From Auanema rhodensis (taxonomy: Eukaryota > Nematoda > Chromadorea > Rhabditida > Rhabditidae), in assembly GCA_964057225.1 (NCBI GenBank), contig OZ059894.1, forward strand, positions 9,930,131 through 9,994,130: a stretch of 64,000 bases of DNA, given 5' to 3'. The position numbers were made by a program, and so were the translations under genes. Below are positions 1 through 15,793 of this stretch, one piece after another. Positions within the stretch are counted from its first letter, which is position 1; every line of letters starts with the position of its first letter. Below the pieces are notes generated by a model, which saw only the letters and a list, made by a program, of their open reading frames with translations, was not told the origin of the DNA and did not search any database.

Positions 1-1022
1 CATTCTTTATGGCTTTAGAGGAAGAATCAAAATCTGCTCGTGTTATCAGAAAATGCAGTAGCGTCCTGAATCGCTTCTTGAAGTGAGTTATAATTATTTT
101 TTTTTTGTAAAATTTCTATAATTATATATACATATAGTTAAGAGAATTTATAAATTTTATTATTTATTACCTTATTTTCAGAGGTATTGAGGCACTTCAA
201 ATTGAAGGTAATCAGTCACCTGACTGGACCCGAGTAGATTTGAATGAAGTATTAAAACTTATGGAAGATCTTATTGACTATTTTGCACAACCCAAAGAAG
301 ATGAAGGTTTAATAACTTTAATCATTCTTATCTTACAGACTGTTTTCTTTTAGATTTTGAAGACAAGCAGAATTGCCTGAGGGCATTGAGATCGAGACAA
401 GATCTTTTCCAAGAAGAAGGTGTTTTGAATATGATTCTTGATACCATCGACAAGTTTTCACAAATGGAATCTTTGCCAGATTTTGCTGGTTTGATTGGCG
501 AAGAGACACATGTATGTTTTCAAATATTACTTCAACTAACTATTCATACAATTAATTTTAAATTTTAGGTAATGTGGGAAGAAATATCTACCTATTTGTA
601 TTTACTTGTTGCTGCAATGATTAAAGGAAATCACTATAACTGTGCTCAATTTGCTGCTGCTCAACGTCTTGATTGGCTTTTCGGCCGTTTATCAAATCCA
701 CAATCAGCTGAAGGTAATATAATCAATAAATCTTTAATTATATTAACTATATGGTTGTTTTCTTTTTAGGAATTTTGGATGTACTCTATTGTGTATTAAC
801 TGAATCTCCTGAAGCTTTAAATATGATTAATGAAGGACATATTCGATCTGTTATATCGTTATTAGAAAAAGTTGGCAGAGATCCAAAAGTTTTGGATGTT
901 TTATCTTCCTTATGTGAAGGTAATGATATGGCTGTACGTAGCAGTCAAAATCTCATTACTCAATATCTATTACCTGGAAAAGATCTTTTACTTCAAACAT
1001 CTATGAGAGATCACGTCAGCAG
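1..1022 (+). other. unc-68: RyR segment: end of N-terminal domain and first RIH region
   Basis: Exons 1-82 (continues to the left), 182-306, 354-511, 569-713 and 770-1022. The product starts [20 protein letters not shown], the end of the beta-trefoil N-terminal region of the family, then runs into helical repeats with motifs such as [19 protein letters not shown] and [20 protein letters not shown], typical of the RIH (RyR/IP3 receptor homology) domain. In the intact channel this forms the cytoplasmic cap that couples to the pore. Splice sites are consensus GT/AG, with donors at 83, 307, 512, 714 and 1023. Confidence 0.95.
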
Positions 1023-4000
1023 GTTGGAAATAATGCTTTTTATTCTTTAAAATCAAAAATTCATGTTTAGTGTTATGCCAAATTTTTTGGTTGGAGTAGT
1101 GGAAGGCTCTGCACTCTTCCAACGTTGGTATTTCGAAGCTGAAGTAGAACATGTTGAAAAGATGACTAAAGAACTTCCCTATCTTCGAATTGGATGGGCT
1201 AATAGCCTTGGCTTTAAGCCATTTCCTGGATCTGGAGATCGGTAAGTAGATTAAGATACGAAATCAGTACCGTAAATTCAAAAATTATTTTCAGATGGGG
1301 TTGTAATGGGGTAGGAGATGACTTCTATTCCTACGGTTTCGACGGACACAGTGTTTACTTTGCTGGTCGTGGCCGTAAAGTTGCACAGAAAAAGCTTCAG
1401 AAGGGAGATATAGTTGGATGTTCTCTTGATTTAACAATACCCGAAATAAAGTTAGAGATGAATATTCAAACAATTCTATATATTTTTAATTGCAGATTTA
1501 CTCTAAATGGGCAAAATGTTGGAGGATCTTTCCGCAATTTCAATATTGATGGATACTTCTTCCCAGTTATGTCACTCAGTGCTAAAGTCAGGTATGAATA
1601 CTCGTTATCTATGTACTATATCATATGCTTAACTATAATTTATAGTTGTCGCTTCATATTTGGTGGAGATCAAGGTCGATTAAGATTTGGACCTCCTTCA
1701 AGTTATTCTGCTGTGATTGAAGCTGTTCAAGGAGATATTCAAGTAATACATTAACTTACAACTTACAGAATAAGTTTAAAATGATTTTAGATAACTGATT
1801 GTCTTCCTTTTGGCGATCTACCAAAGAATATTTATTGTGGACCTCATACCATCTTTTCAACTTTAGAACCATTTGTACCAACACCTATTGATATTAGGTT
1901 TTAATTTACAACCATTTTTATAAAATGTATGTGAAAATACTTTACAGTACTATTCAATTACATCAAAAAGCTATGGAAATTCATCATAAATTCGCTGAAA
2001 ACTTACATGAATTATGGGCTATGAGAAAGATTGAACTTGGCTGGAGCTTTGGAGATACTCGATCTGAAGTTGGACGTAAACATCCATGCCTCACATCATT
2101 TGAACGTCTACCAGCTACGGAAAAAACCTATAACATCAACTTAGCATTGGATACGATGAAGACTATTGAAGCTTTAGGACATCATCTGATTGTTGATGAT
2201 CCACCATGTCGTCTAAGGCCAATTAGATTAGCTCCAGGGTATGTTTTAAGAAAATAATACAAAATCATTGATTAAATCGTTCTTGTTCAACAGATTTCAA
2301 CAATCAAATGGATATAAACCTCAACCACTTGATACACATGAGATTGTTTTACCTGAAAATCTGAATCCACTCATCGATGCTTTAGCTAGAAATACTCACA
2401 ATGTATGGGCAAGAGAGAAGATCAAGCGAGGCTGGACGTTTGGTTTAAGCGAGGTTGGAACATCATCTCTTAATTCATTTATACCTTTCTCAACTTTTCT
2501 TTTTAAAGTTTGTTGATTCTACTCAAAAGCGATCACCTCATCTTGTGCCCTATGATCAAGTTGATAACAGAATCAAAGAAGCTAACAAGGAGTCTGCATC
2601 TGAGAATATCAGAGCTCTTCAACTATTCGGAATTTTCATTGAGTCTCCAGCACATGAACATGATGAAAGTGAGAATTTATTTCTTGTTATCAAGCTTAAC
2701 CATCTTCTTTAAAGTTGCCGAAAAAGAACTGAAAGCACGTAAAGATCGTACACGAACATATCGAGCAGAAGCTACTTATGCCGTTAGCAGTGGCAAATGG
2801 TATTTTGAATTCGAGATTTTGACAGAAGGATACATGAAAATCGGTTGGATGGATGTATCTTCAACTCCAGAAACTCAATTAGGAATTGATGATCGTAGTT
2901 ATGCTTTTGATGGGTAAGTATATCCTTTCTAAAGACATGTTAGATGTTTGTTTTGAATTTTGAGCTTTTAACTTTTAGATATTTGGGGCGAAAATGGCAT
3001 CAAGGACCGGAATCGTATGGCAAAGAATGGACAGTTGGCGATGTTGTCGGTTGCTTCTTAGATTTAAACGATAGAACAATCAGTTTTTCATTAAATGGAG
3101 AACTTTTGCTTGTAAGTTTAAAATATTTTAATAGAAAACTGTTTGTATATCATATAGGATCCATCTGGATCTGAGATGGCATTTGATAATGTGATGATTG
3201 GTGAAGGTCTTGTACCAGCTATGACACTTGGCAGTGGCCAAAAAGGTAAAAATTCTCATTTTTCCTGAAATAAAAATCAAAAAAATATTTTTTCCTGTTG
3301 TATAGGTCGTCTAAATTTTGGTCAGCAAAGTAATTCCTTACGATTCTTCACAACATGTGGTTTACAAGAAGGATATGAACCATTTTGTGTGTAAGTTTCA
3401 ACTTGAAAACTTTAATTTTCCAAGATTTTCCATTCAATTTTGTATTCTGAAGATTAATTGTTTTAGAAATATGTATCGTACTATGCCTATGTGGTTTGCC
3501 AAAGAAATGGCTCGTTTCGAAGACATTTCAATGATGTTATCACTTGATGTCTCCAGAATTCCAGCAACCGGAAACAGCCCACCATGCTTGAAAATCACCC
3601 AAAAGATCACACAATCAGAGGGTGGTCCATCTGAAAAAGCTCAAATGGAATTCTTACGTTTGTCATTGCCTGTTAAATGCCATGATTCATTTGTTAAAAA
3701 CAAGTAATATCCCTACTAACTATATGATATAATAAAATTTCTGTTAATTACAGAGATCGTGAAGGTATTCGACGTTCGATGGCAGAGTTCAAGCCTCGAT
3801 CACAATCAGTTGTTTCCCAGATTCGTTCACCAGGAATCCCAAAAGAATTCGATGATCAACCAAGAGTTTGTTAACTATATGTATAGTAATATATTTATTA
3901 TTTATTCAGAAATCATTCCTTCGTACTGTTTTATCATCAAAAGAAGATTCAGATGACGATCGCTCCCAGCGTTCTAAACAAACTTCATTTGAAGGTGAAC

Positions 4001-7000
4001 ATGAGCATGAAGCTCCAGCTATCAGGTACGAACTTTTATTTGAAATAAACTTTTCTCTTTACAATGATTTTCAAAACAAAAAAAATTGGGAAACGAATGA
4101 AAATTTGAATTTTCTTAACATTCTTGTATGTGTTAACCTAGATTTTTAAAAATAACTATTCACACAACTACATAGTATAACTATTTCAACTTCTCACTAA
4201 TTTTTCAACTATTTAGATTTTCTTTTAACTATTTATCTGTATATAACTTTATTTTTCTAATATATAGTTAACATATATTATATACACTTTTATGTATTAT
4301 AACACGTCATTCACATATAGACCAACTGATTGTTTAGCCAACGTCGTCGTATGATGACACTTATGAACTTCGGAATGTACTCATTTGATGAAAGTGTTTT
4401 ATCCTGGCTACGTCTTGAAGGCGATGAGCAGGAAAAATGGATTCAAGCTGTCAGGTTGGCAGCGATTCAATATGTGTTGTGCTGTCGATACCAAATGCTT
4501 TGTCCTGTGTAGTTGATCGTACTTTGTTTCTGCTTCTTTCTTCAATCACGCATTGATGTTTGTCCACATGTGCTTCTATAGCTTCTCAAGTAGAAATGCC
4601 TGTCCAACACTAACATATAGCATGATAAGTTGGAATGGCACTCCTTTTCCATAAACTTGGCGTGTTGTAAAGCTTATCCAAATTATGAGTTTCTTGTGTT
4701 CATATATTTAAGTTAAATACCTATATATATATTATTACAAGACAGAATTAATTTATATAATATTTCAGAGATTCTCTTCATGATATGACGCCGGAGGATC
4801 GTATGGCTGCTGAAGAACATCTACGTACTGTGGCAACTGAACGGGAGAAGCCTGCTAAGAAAGGTGGCTTGCTAAGCCGACTTCGAGATAACAGCAATAC
4901 CCGAAAGAAGTGAGTATACGACTCTAGTAACTATACCTACCTCCTTCTTAATGACTAAGCCAGCTTGAGAAAATGTGCTTGTCGTTTTAAAAAATTCAAA
5001 TTTTCATGTTCTTTCGCAAAATTCTCGTGATTGCTCAGCTTTTGCATGCGTATCCTTCCCCAGCCCCTTTCTCCTCTGTTGTAGTAGTGTGATGTCTTAG
5101 GGAGAAAGCTGAACGAACTCAAAACCTCAGAAGCCAGAAGACGAACTCACGATCGTTTGACGCTGGATCCATTGAGCCCACGGACACCAATCCATCTGGT
5201 CATAAGGATGTCCTAGGTAGTTGTACAATGACTTGTATTGACGAGGATAAGTAATAATTGATTTCAGCTTCTGCTGACACTATGCCTTCATCTGGGCCGG
5301 GACGTCAACTTACTATCCGCAAATCATCATTAAAGAAGAAACAAAAGAAGAAAGATCAAAATGTCAAATTGAATGAAACCCGTGGCTCAATCACTGGTTT
5401 AGATATTAATGTTGAAGGCGCTAACAATGAAGGTGATGGAGCAGCACTAGAAGCTTATAGAGACAAGGTTGGTTTTTGATAATTCTCTTCAAAATATTGA
5501 AAACATATCTTTGACAGGTTGATGAGTATTACTATGGTGTTCGTATATTCCCTGGCCAAGATCCAGCCAATGTATGGGTTGGATGGGTAACTCCTCTCTA
5601 CCATTACACAAGCCCCAACTTTGACGACAAGCAAGGAGTTCGGAAGTGTCGTTTTGGTGAAATAGACCATCACGGAACCACCGTAGACAGGTAAACATCA
5701 TGCGTTTTTAAGAAAATTCTTGATAATTCTCTGTTTTGAAAAAGAAATTTCATTTTCTCAACTTCATAATCATTTCAGGGAATCACCCAATGTTGATAGG
5801 TTTGATTTTAAAATGTTTCATGCTCTAAAAATGCTTGAAGTTGAAGTTTTCTAACGTTTTCAAATTATAAAATAGATAATATGGGTTTTTTAAATTCAAT
5901 TTATTATAGCTTTATTATAACTAACAAATCTTATATTATTTATAGTTAACTAAAATTAATTTTATACTTTCAGTGTGGAGTATCGTAGTTGTTATATGAT
6001 GAATGCAGCTGAGCTTCTAACTAGAGTACCTGATGTTGCCAATACTAAGGTGTCAGGAACTCTTATTGGATGTATCATTGATATTTCTGTTGGAGAATTA
6101 AGTTTCCAAGCTGCTGGACAAGATACAGGCGTTAAGTTTAAGCTTGAACCTGGAGCTATCCTTTTCCCAGCTGCCTTTGTTACGCCAACAGCTACTGAAA
6201 TCCTACAATTCGAATTAGGTCGAATTAAGGTAATTATGACATATAATCTAGTTAACTATATAATTGTCTTTAACTTTAGTATACTTTCCCATTATCAGCA
6301 GCTATGTTCAAGTCATGTACTAAATCTATTGTACCATTCTGTCCACCAAGACTATCAGTTGAAGTTCTTCAACCGATATACTGGGCACGTGTACCGAATG
6401 AAATTCTTCGAACAACAGCGTTAAAGCTTAGTGATGTTCGAGGTATTCAAACTTTATTCTATGAAAATTTAATTCATTCATATTCTTAAGGTTGGTCCGT
6501 TCTTTGTAATGACCCTGTAAGGGTTATGATGGTATATGTTCCTGAAAAAGATCAATCATTTGATATACTGGAGATGATTGAAGATCAAGATAAGCTTGAA
6601 TTCCATCGTCAAACGTTGAACTTGTATTGCAAGTTGGCAAGCCATGGCAATCTAAAGGTTGCTCATGTTCTCTGCCGTCATGTGGATGAAGACCAAATCA
6701 TGTATGCTGTTAAGAGTAATTGTAAGTTTTTTTCTTTTTTCTCCTTCTTATACACTTCTCTCTCTTATTTCTATTATCCAAGCTAGAGCAATGCCCAACT
6801 TGAGCTTGAAGCATATATCTTTTTTCCATTTTTTATTTCAAAACCTGACTGAAGTTGTTTTCTTCAGATTTATCAGGACAAATGAGACAAGGTTTTCATG
6901 ATCTTCTAATTGCACTTCATCTTCGATCACATGCAAGTGCTCGTAAGAGTATGGCCAACGAATATGTTATTCCATTGGTACCGGAGTTAAGTGATCGTAA

Positions 7001-10000
7001 TGTATTTGATATTGACACAGAAACAAGGTAATATATAACTAATTATAGTTAACTGTGCAACTAACTATTCTAGATTCCCACAAATTATGGGTAAACCTAT
7101 TTCAATGTTATCAGTAATGGCATCTGAATCTGTACGATTACAGTATGTTTTCTACTATTTTCTTATAATACCAAATATTCAAAATTATGTATTTTAGTGT
7201 GAGTAGGGAAGAAGAAATGAAATTATTACCACCATCAGTCAATTTCGCATCATTGAAGACACATGTGATGGAAGCTTTAGAAATTGCCACTCATCATGCT
7301 GTTATGAATTGCCGAGATTTGATTGGAGGATCAAATTTGACTCACTTTGAGTAAGTTTCTAGTTTATCTCATTTCACGTGAATATGAATGAAATCAATAA
7401 ACAGATATACGTTACTATACGTGAAAATGATTAGCATACGTCATTTCATTTTTATTCTATTTTTATGTTAATAGCGGTCGTATACTAACTATTATCTGAG
7501 ATTTACTTATATTCTTCATTATTACAGACCTCTTCTAAAGCTTTTTGATGCTTTACTTGTGATTGGATTGATTGGAGATGAAGAAGTTGAAGTATTTTTG
7601 AAATTAATTCATCCAACAGCCTTTGATGAATCATTTGAGCCTGGTTTGGACATGAAATCTTTGAGTATTTTTGTAATCTTCCTGTTTAAGGTACAACAAA
7701 GAAAGGTTTAACTGAAATTGAATTAGCTGAAGGAGTTAAAATTGAATTAGTCAGTGTATTAGATCATTTATGTGATATACAAGTAAGATTTAAACTATAT
7801 TTTACATATAATATAATAAAATAATTAATTCTTAGTTACGTCATCGTGTTGAATCATTGATTGGGTTCACTGAAGGATTTGTTGGTGATCTTCAAGGAGA
7901 TCAATGCCGAAGGTATATATGAATTATTAATTTTATAATTTTTTTATTTCTTTCTTAGATATATGGATATTAAACAAACTGATATGCCACCAGCTGAAGC
8001 TGCTAAGAAAACAAAAGAATTCCGTTGTCCACCAAAAGAGCAAATGTTCCGTTTGCTTCAATGCAAAGTAAAAGAAGAGAAAGAAGATTTACTAGATGAT
8101 GAAGTTGAATATGATCAATGCCCAATGGCTGATAATCTTCAACAGAATTTACGGTTTGATATTTGGAAAATGTGATTGAAATATTTTTAATTTCTCAGAG
8201 ATTTCTGTGATATGCTTGTACAGCGTATAGGTAATGCTGATGATGGAGAAACAGAAGAACAGTTGGCATTAATTGAATCTGAGGAATCATCATGGGTTTG
8301 TAACTATATAAATCATACATATAGCTATCCATATCATATATAGGTTGATTCATTAGCTCGATTAGTTGTTGCTGTTCCACCACCACTTCCAACTGAGACT
8401 GTCATCAGACAGAAGAGAGGAACTGAGAATTTCAGAGATATGATCGTTAAAATGCTCCGTGATTGGGCAATGTCCGATTTTATTGAAAGTAATGAGCTTA
8501 TTCGTAAGATGTTCAATCTTCTACTTCGTCAATATTCTGGAGTTCGCGAGGTACGTCAGCGCTCCACCTCATCAGTTACAAAGCCATTTAACATTTCAGT
8601 TGCGAGATGCTATGAGTCAAACCTATGTATTACACGAAAGAAATGTTAATGACGTTCAAGATTTCATTGTATTCCTCATTCAAATACGTGAACTTCTTAC
8701 TGTCCAATTTGAACATACAGAAGAAGCTATTTTGAAACGAGGATTATGGTAAATTATAATTATTATATTATTTACTATATCATATATATTTAGGAAATTA
8801 ATGAATAATCGCATTTTCTTCCAACATCCTGATTTAATGAGATTGTTATCAGTTCATGAAAATGTTATGTCAATTATGATGAATATTCTTACTGCTCAAC
8901 AAGGAACAGTTGAAATTGAGGGAGATGAAGTCAAAGAAAAAACTCAAAAAGTTGCATTTTCTTAGAAATTTTCAATTTTTTATTTCTTCATCTAGGATTG
9001 TTCTGAAATGGTTGTTGCTTGTTCTCGATTCTTATGTTATTTCTGTCGTACATCTCGTCAGAATCAGAAAGCTATGTTCGAACATCTAACGTTTTTATTG
9101 GATAATGCTACTATGCTGTTGGCTCGTCCAAGCTTGCGGTATGATCTCATACGAGAATGAAAAGACGAAAATTTGATTTTCAGTGGATCTGTTCCATTAG
9201 ATGTTGCTTATTCCTCTTTTATGGATAACAATGAGTTAGCCTTGGCTTTAAAGGAAGAAGAACTTGATAAGGTTGCTGTGTATCTCTCACGTTGTGGACT
9301 TCAGCCTAATTCTGAATTAATTGCTAAAGGTTATCCTGACATTGGTTGGGATCCTGTTGAAGGAGAACGGTATTATCTGGAAAAAACCAACTTTTAAACA
9401 ATGTTTGCTTCAGTTATATTGATTTTCTTCGATTCTGTGTATGGATTAATGGAGAAAATGTTGAAGAAAACGCTAATTTGGTTATTCGTCTTCTAATTCG
9501 TCGTCCAGAATGTTTAGGAGTTGCTTTGAAGGGTGAAGGACAAGGATTATTTGCTGCTTTCAAGGTGCTATGCGAGACAATGTTTTATAAAGCTTTATTA
9601 TTTTGTTTATAGGAAGCTATTTTACTCTCGGAAGATATTAGAACTTTACAAGAAGGTCATCCACATACAATTCTGAAGAGTGGATTACTTGGAGAACATC
9701 CGTATGTTTTCAATACAATAATCATTCATGTCAAAGTTTAAACTTATGCTTAACAATGTTGATATTTATAGATCTTATCCTTCGAAAGAAGTGGAAGATG
9801 AAGACTACATCGATTTAGGAGCAGCTATACTTGACTTCTATTCATCTTTGGTTGATCTGTTAGCCAAATGTGCTCCAGATCCTATGACTATCCAGGCGGG
9901 AAAAGGAGATTCTCTTCGTGCTCGTGCTATCTTACGTTCACTCATATCTCTTGATGATTTGGGTCAAATTCTTAGTTTACGTTTCACAATTCCTAATCTT

Positions 10001-13000
10001 GCTCAGCCATCAACTGACGGTAAGCTCTTATATGCTTGTTCGTGTTCCTCCTAACTAAACATACACATCTTACAAGCATCATATGATCATAACAAGATTT
10101 TTGAATTAACTTATATGTTTTACATAATTAACTATACGTATAATCAAATAATTAATTTAGTATATGTTTTATGTGTAACTAACGATTTCTTACAGCTCGT
10201 CGTCGTTCGTTTGCCAATTCACATCAGCATACCGTTAATCCAACACATTCATTTGCTGTTATTGCAACTGCCCTTCAATCACACAATCAGGTCGGAAAGC
10301 GTCGACTAGCTCGGGTCGTTGAAGATGATAACGATGTGGAATCGACACCATCATCTGAATATGGCAGTGTTCATACATCGTTCTCTGATCCGACCAGCAC
10401 CAGTAATCAACCAGCCGTAACTGCACAACAGACTACATCTACCGTAACCTTACGTGCTAAGTTTCGTCAACAGTTTCTGAGTGAGTATCGTCTCGAACGT
10501 CTTCTGTCTACCGTGCCTCTCACAATTCACGTTTTTCACACCAAATAACTAATTTATCACAACATAATTTACTTATATATAATCTATTTGTATTACTTTA
10601 GATACTGGCCCATTACCTGGATTATTGCCAAATCATAAGGGATCAGTTTTGCTTTTCTTAGATCGTGTATATGGCATTGATAGTCAAGATATGCTTTTCC
10701 ATTTCTTAGAGCAAAGCTTCTTACCAGATTTACGTGCAGCTACTATGATGGATTCAGTATGTTTCATTCCATAGTTTCATAGTATTGCCTATTCAATCCA
10801 TTTACAGCCACGAGCCTTAGAATCCGATACAGCTTTAGCTTTGAATCGTTATCTCTGCAATGCTGTTCTTCCTCTCCTTACTAATCATGCTCATTTCTTC
10901 GCTGATGCTGAGCACCATTCAGCTCTTCTTGATGCTACAGTACATACAGTATGTCTATTAAGTTTCAATTCACATTATATTATATAATATTCTTAAGGTA
11001 TATCGTATGAACCGTTTGAAATCTCTAACCAAAAATCAACGAGAAGCTGTATCTGATTTCCTTGTTGCAATTACAAGAGAGTTACCTCCTGGAATGATGA
11101 TCAAGCTTCTTCGGAAAGTTATTGTTGACATTCAACAGATGAGTGACATGAACGTGCTTGTTCCACTTCGAGTATGTTAAGCTTTGTTTTCCGAATATCA
11201 TATTGTTCTTCCTATAGCTTATGACACTGCACTATGAACGTTGTGGAAAGTATTATGGATCTGGTAACCAATATGGAGTTGCAGCTGAAACTGAAAAAAG
11301 ATTATCAATGCTTCTCTTCTATGCCATTTTCGATTCTCTTGGAAGTCGTCCATACGATCCTGAATTGTTTGGCAAAGCTTTGCCATGCTTGACAGCTATT
11401 GGTTCAGCTATATCTCCAGAATATAGTTTAACTACAGGTGTAGAAGATATTAAGAAATTGAAGGTAACAGCATCACTTTGGGCTTTATCTTATCTACCAT
11501 TCTATTTCATAGGATCCAATGGAAGAAGGCCCATGGGTACCAAAAGCCATTGATATTTCCAAATGTGATTTATCAAGTGATATGAAGAACATGACCAATG
11601 CTTTTGCTGAACATTTCCACGATTCATGGGCAACTAGAAAGGTATAATTCAAAAATAAAAACTTTGAAATAAGCCAAAGAATTTAAGATTGAAAAAGGTT
11701 GGGTACATGGAGAACTCTATTCTAGACAACAGATGACACATCCACGTTTGAAGCCATTCCAACTTTTGCAAGAATTTGTAAGTTGTTGTCCTTCAAAATA
11801 ATAAACTTTCACTTTTTTTAGGAAAAAGCTTTTTATCGTGAACGTTGTGCAGAATGTATTAAAGCTCTTCTTGCCTGGGACTATAAGTTTGAACTCACGG
11901 ATAGAGATGCAGCAGATCGTGCTGTTCATGCTCATACTCAATCTGGCAATTCCATTCAAAACTTTGCACCAAAGCCTGTCGACTTAAGCAGTATGACACT
12001 TGAAAAAGTAAGAAATATGAATGTTGAAGAGATATTGATACATCTATTCAGGATATGATGTCTGCTGGTGAGCGAATGGCTGAACATTCTCATCTTGTGT
12101 GGGCAACTAAAGCTTATGATGATTTAACAAACAAAGGAGGATATATGCCAATACCATTCGTACCGTGGGATCTATTAACTGATTTTGAAAGAAGAAAAGA
12201 TCGTTTCCGAGCTATTGAAATCATGAAATTCTTACAATATCATGGATATAAAGTAACATGGTATGTGAAATATATGAATATAGTTATAATCATTTTGTAT
12301 TTTCAGTCCATTGTCGTGCCAATCTCAAGTTTCAATGAAAAATGAAGGAGAACGTTCATCTGTTGAGAAACGATTTGCATATAATCTTTTGGAAAAACTT
12401 ATTCAATATCTTGAACAAGCTAGTTTGAAGATGAGATCGGTTAAGCCAAGTCAAGAGTTAACACGTCGTAATTCCTTTAGAAAAGAGGGACAAGACGTTA
12501 AATTCTTTGAAAAAGTAAGTTTAACTTCAAAGTGTTTAGCTTAACATGTATAAAACTTGATCAGGTTGTTCTTCCATTGATGCATGCCTACTTCTGTGCT
12601 CATAAGAACTATTTCTTGGAAGGTTCAAGCATTGTTCAAACTGGTACTGCTAGTAACAAAGAAAAGGAAATGGTTGCATTGTATGTGATACAGAAGCTTT
12701 TTCTTATTCTCATCTAATCATTCTTCCAGCCTATTCTGTCGTTTGGCAGCTTTACTTCGTATCAAGAACAGAGCTTTTGGAAGTGTAGCTAAGATAACAA
12801 TTCGCTGTTTACAAGGTCTTACTCAAGCTTTAGATCTGAGGTAAAATCACAGTTTCATTCTGTTTTTATCTCTTTTTATTCAAACATTTTCAGATCTTTG
12901 GTAAAAGTGAATTCTGATATTGTTCGAACATCATTACTTACTTTCTTCAATAATTGTGCTGATGATTTGTTTGTTGCTGTAAGAGAATTGAAGGTAGAAT

Positions 13001-15599
13001 TATAATTTATTTATTTATAAAACAAATTAATTTTTTTATAGGAAAATGGTCAATACTCGTTGATTCGTGGTCAAAACTTGAAATCATGGATTTCATTAGA
13101 ATTTGCTCATCAGATGATTGTACCAGTCTTAACATCTGTTTTCAATCATATGGCACGTAATCACTTTGGAACTGATATACTACGTTTGTTTCTTAAATAT
13201 TTTATTATTTTATTAAAAATAATTTAAGTTGATGATATTCAAGCTGCATGTTATAAGATATTGGATTCACTCTATATGGTTACTGGCTTATCGTCAACAG
13301 CTGCTCAACGCAAAAGCATTGGCTATGAAACAGACAAGTATGAATCTTAGAGACTAATCAATGAATAACCATCAAAACAATTAAATTTCAGACATCGACC
13401 TGGGTTAGGACAATGCTTATCAGCGTTTGCTTCCTGCTTCCCAGTAGCATTCTTAGAACCTGAATTCAACAAGAATAACAAACATTCTGTATTAGCTAAA
13501 TCACAAGAACAATCAGTTCAAGTTCAAGAAATGCTTCAAAATCTTTCAACTCATATACCACATTTGGAAAAACTGTTAATTGATATTGAACAAATAGCTG
13601 CAAATGGTACAATGTACAATGAACAACCAAATGTATATGATGTTGATTTGCCATTAATCTGTTCATACATGGCTTATTGGATTAATGCAGCTAAGGCCGA
13701 TCCAGGGTAAAGCTTTTCTGCTTCTGTTTCATACGTTTCGCTTTGTTTTTCAGAAATAAAACAACAAATGTCACTAATGATTACATTAATCGTATTTTCT
13801 GTGCTCTTCTGAAGATGATTCGTTTGCATGTTGGAGCAGAAAATGCTCCATGGCTTTGTCGAGTAACATGTAAGATGAATCATCTATTAACTATCTAATT
13901 AGATTAAACATTTACTTTTCAGTTTTTGCCGTTCAAATTATTCAAAATGTAACATGCGATCCGGTTAGAGAATATATGCTTCCAATCGCTGAGCGACTTC
14001 GACGTATGAGTGAGAAGGCTTACAAGGAGGAAGAGCATATGAGAACACATCCTGATGATGCAGATGAAGGAACTGTTGCTGAGGTTGAAAATGATCTTTA
14101 CAACTCTATTTTATGTTTTTTCTTGATCTTATAGGATAATGCTCGATTAGTTCGTGATACATATGCTTTCTTCCCATTGCTCATGAAGTATACGGATCTT
14201 CATCGTGCTCAATGGCTCAAACAACCATCTTGGGAAACAGATGGTGTTTACGAAAACGTTGCTGTCATCTTCCGCATTTGGAGCCAAAGTCAGCACTTCA
14301 AGGTGAGTGCAAGTCACAAAGCTTTTGCAATGCTCATTGTTATAGCGTGAGGAGCTGAACTATGTTGCTCAATTCGAAGAAGATGCTGCTATGGTTGGTG
14401 GCGGCGAAATGAAAACTGGTAAAGCAGCCATTGCTGAGCGAAAGAAGAAACGTCGAGAAGGACAGGTTAGCGCATTTTCAAAATTTTTTGTCAAAAAATG
14501 CTTGTACTTGTCTTACTGTATGTTATAATCAAGTTTAAGCTCTGTAAATCACTAAAAACCTTAAATGTTTACTAATGTTTCATTTAAATTAACAATATTT
14601 AATTTATTAGGAGAACGCAAAGGATAAAAATCATAGAACAGTAAGTAAATATTGTGATTGTCTTGAGTGTTTTAGAGAAATTAGTTGAATGAAATAGTCA
14701 TTGTTGTCCTTTGTTAATCATCTTTAATTTATATTTCTTATATCATATACTATGTATAATTATAGGCAAAGAAGGATAAACATGCTAATAGCATTGTTAT
14801 TGCTTGTTTGAAGAGGCTTTTGCCTGTTGGACTCAATGTATTCGGTGGAAGAGAATTGGATATCGTTCAACAGTCCAAAGAAAAATTCGTTCAAAAGGAA
14901 CAAGAAGAAAAGATTCGTGAATTCATTAAAGGTTTATTAGATATTCCGGTTAAAGTATGTTTTAATGATTGTTAACTATATCATATATTTATATAATAGA
15001 CTGATCCAACTGATAAAAATGCTTGGCAATTATCATTATATCGAAAAATTGGAAAAAGTCAGATGAGAGGAAAAGATGAGATGACCCAAGATGGTGTCAT
15101 TGAAAAAATCTTCAATATGGGACAAGTTTCGGCTATTCTTCATACAGTAAGTTATTATCTTTTCTTCATTTTACATATATTTTAAAACAAAAAATTTGAA
15201 AAAAACAAACATTTGAAAATATCTGAAGTCTGAGGATAAAGGGGTTCGGTTTGTGCTTAGTTCAGTATTCTAGTGATATGCTATTTGAGGTCTAGTTTCA
15301 GTTTGTAGTGCGATTATCAAAGTTTTTGTGTGTGTTTTTAGTTTTTATTTGTGTCTATTAGAGACGTTTTGATGTGAGATTATAACATATATTTTGTATT
15401 TTTTTTAAAATTAAAATCAAAAAGAAAAGAAGAAAATTAGATGAAAATCCCTAAGAAAAAGGGAAATTAACCAAAGTGTTTGTTTGCATTGAGTGTCCGT
15501 AGATTATGTGTTCTTGTCTTAGATAACACGTGTAAAGGATCGGAAACGTCAACGCTTCTTCATAAAGGTAAGATCATTCTTTATGTTTATTTACATCTA

Positions 15600-15639
<40 letters not shown>

Positions 15640-15759
15640 TACATCATCATTAGCATTTTCATCATAATCACACACACAATACCTATTTTACCACACATTT
15701 TGCTTTATGTTTTGAACTTTGAAAAGCATAATAAGCTTGTAATATGCTTCACAATAACT

Positions 15760-15793
<34 letters not shown>

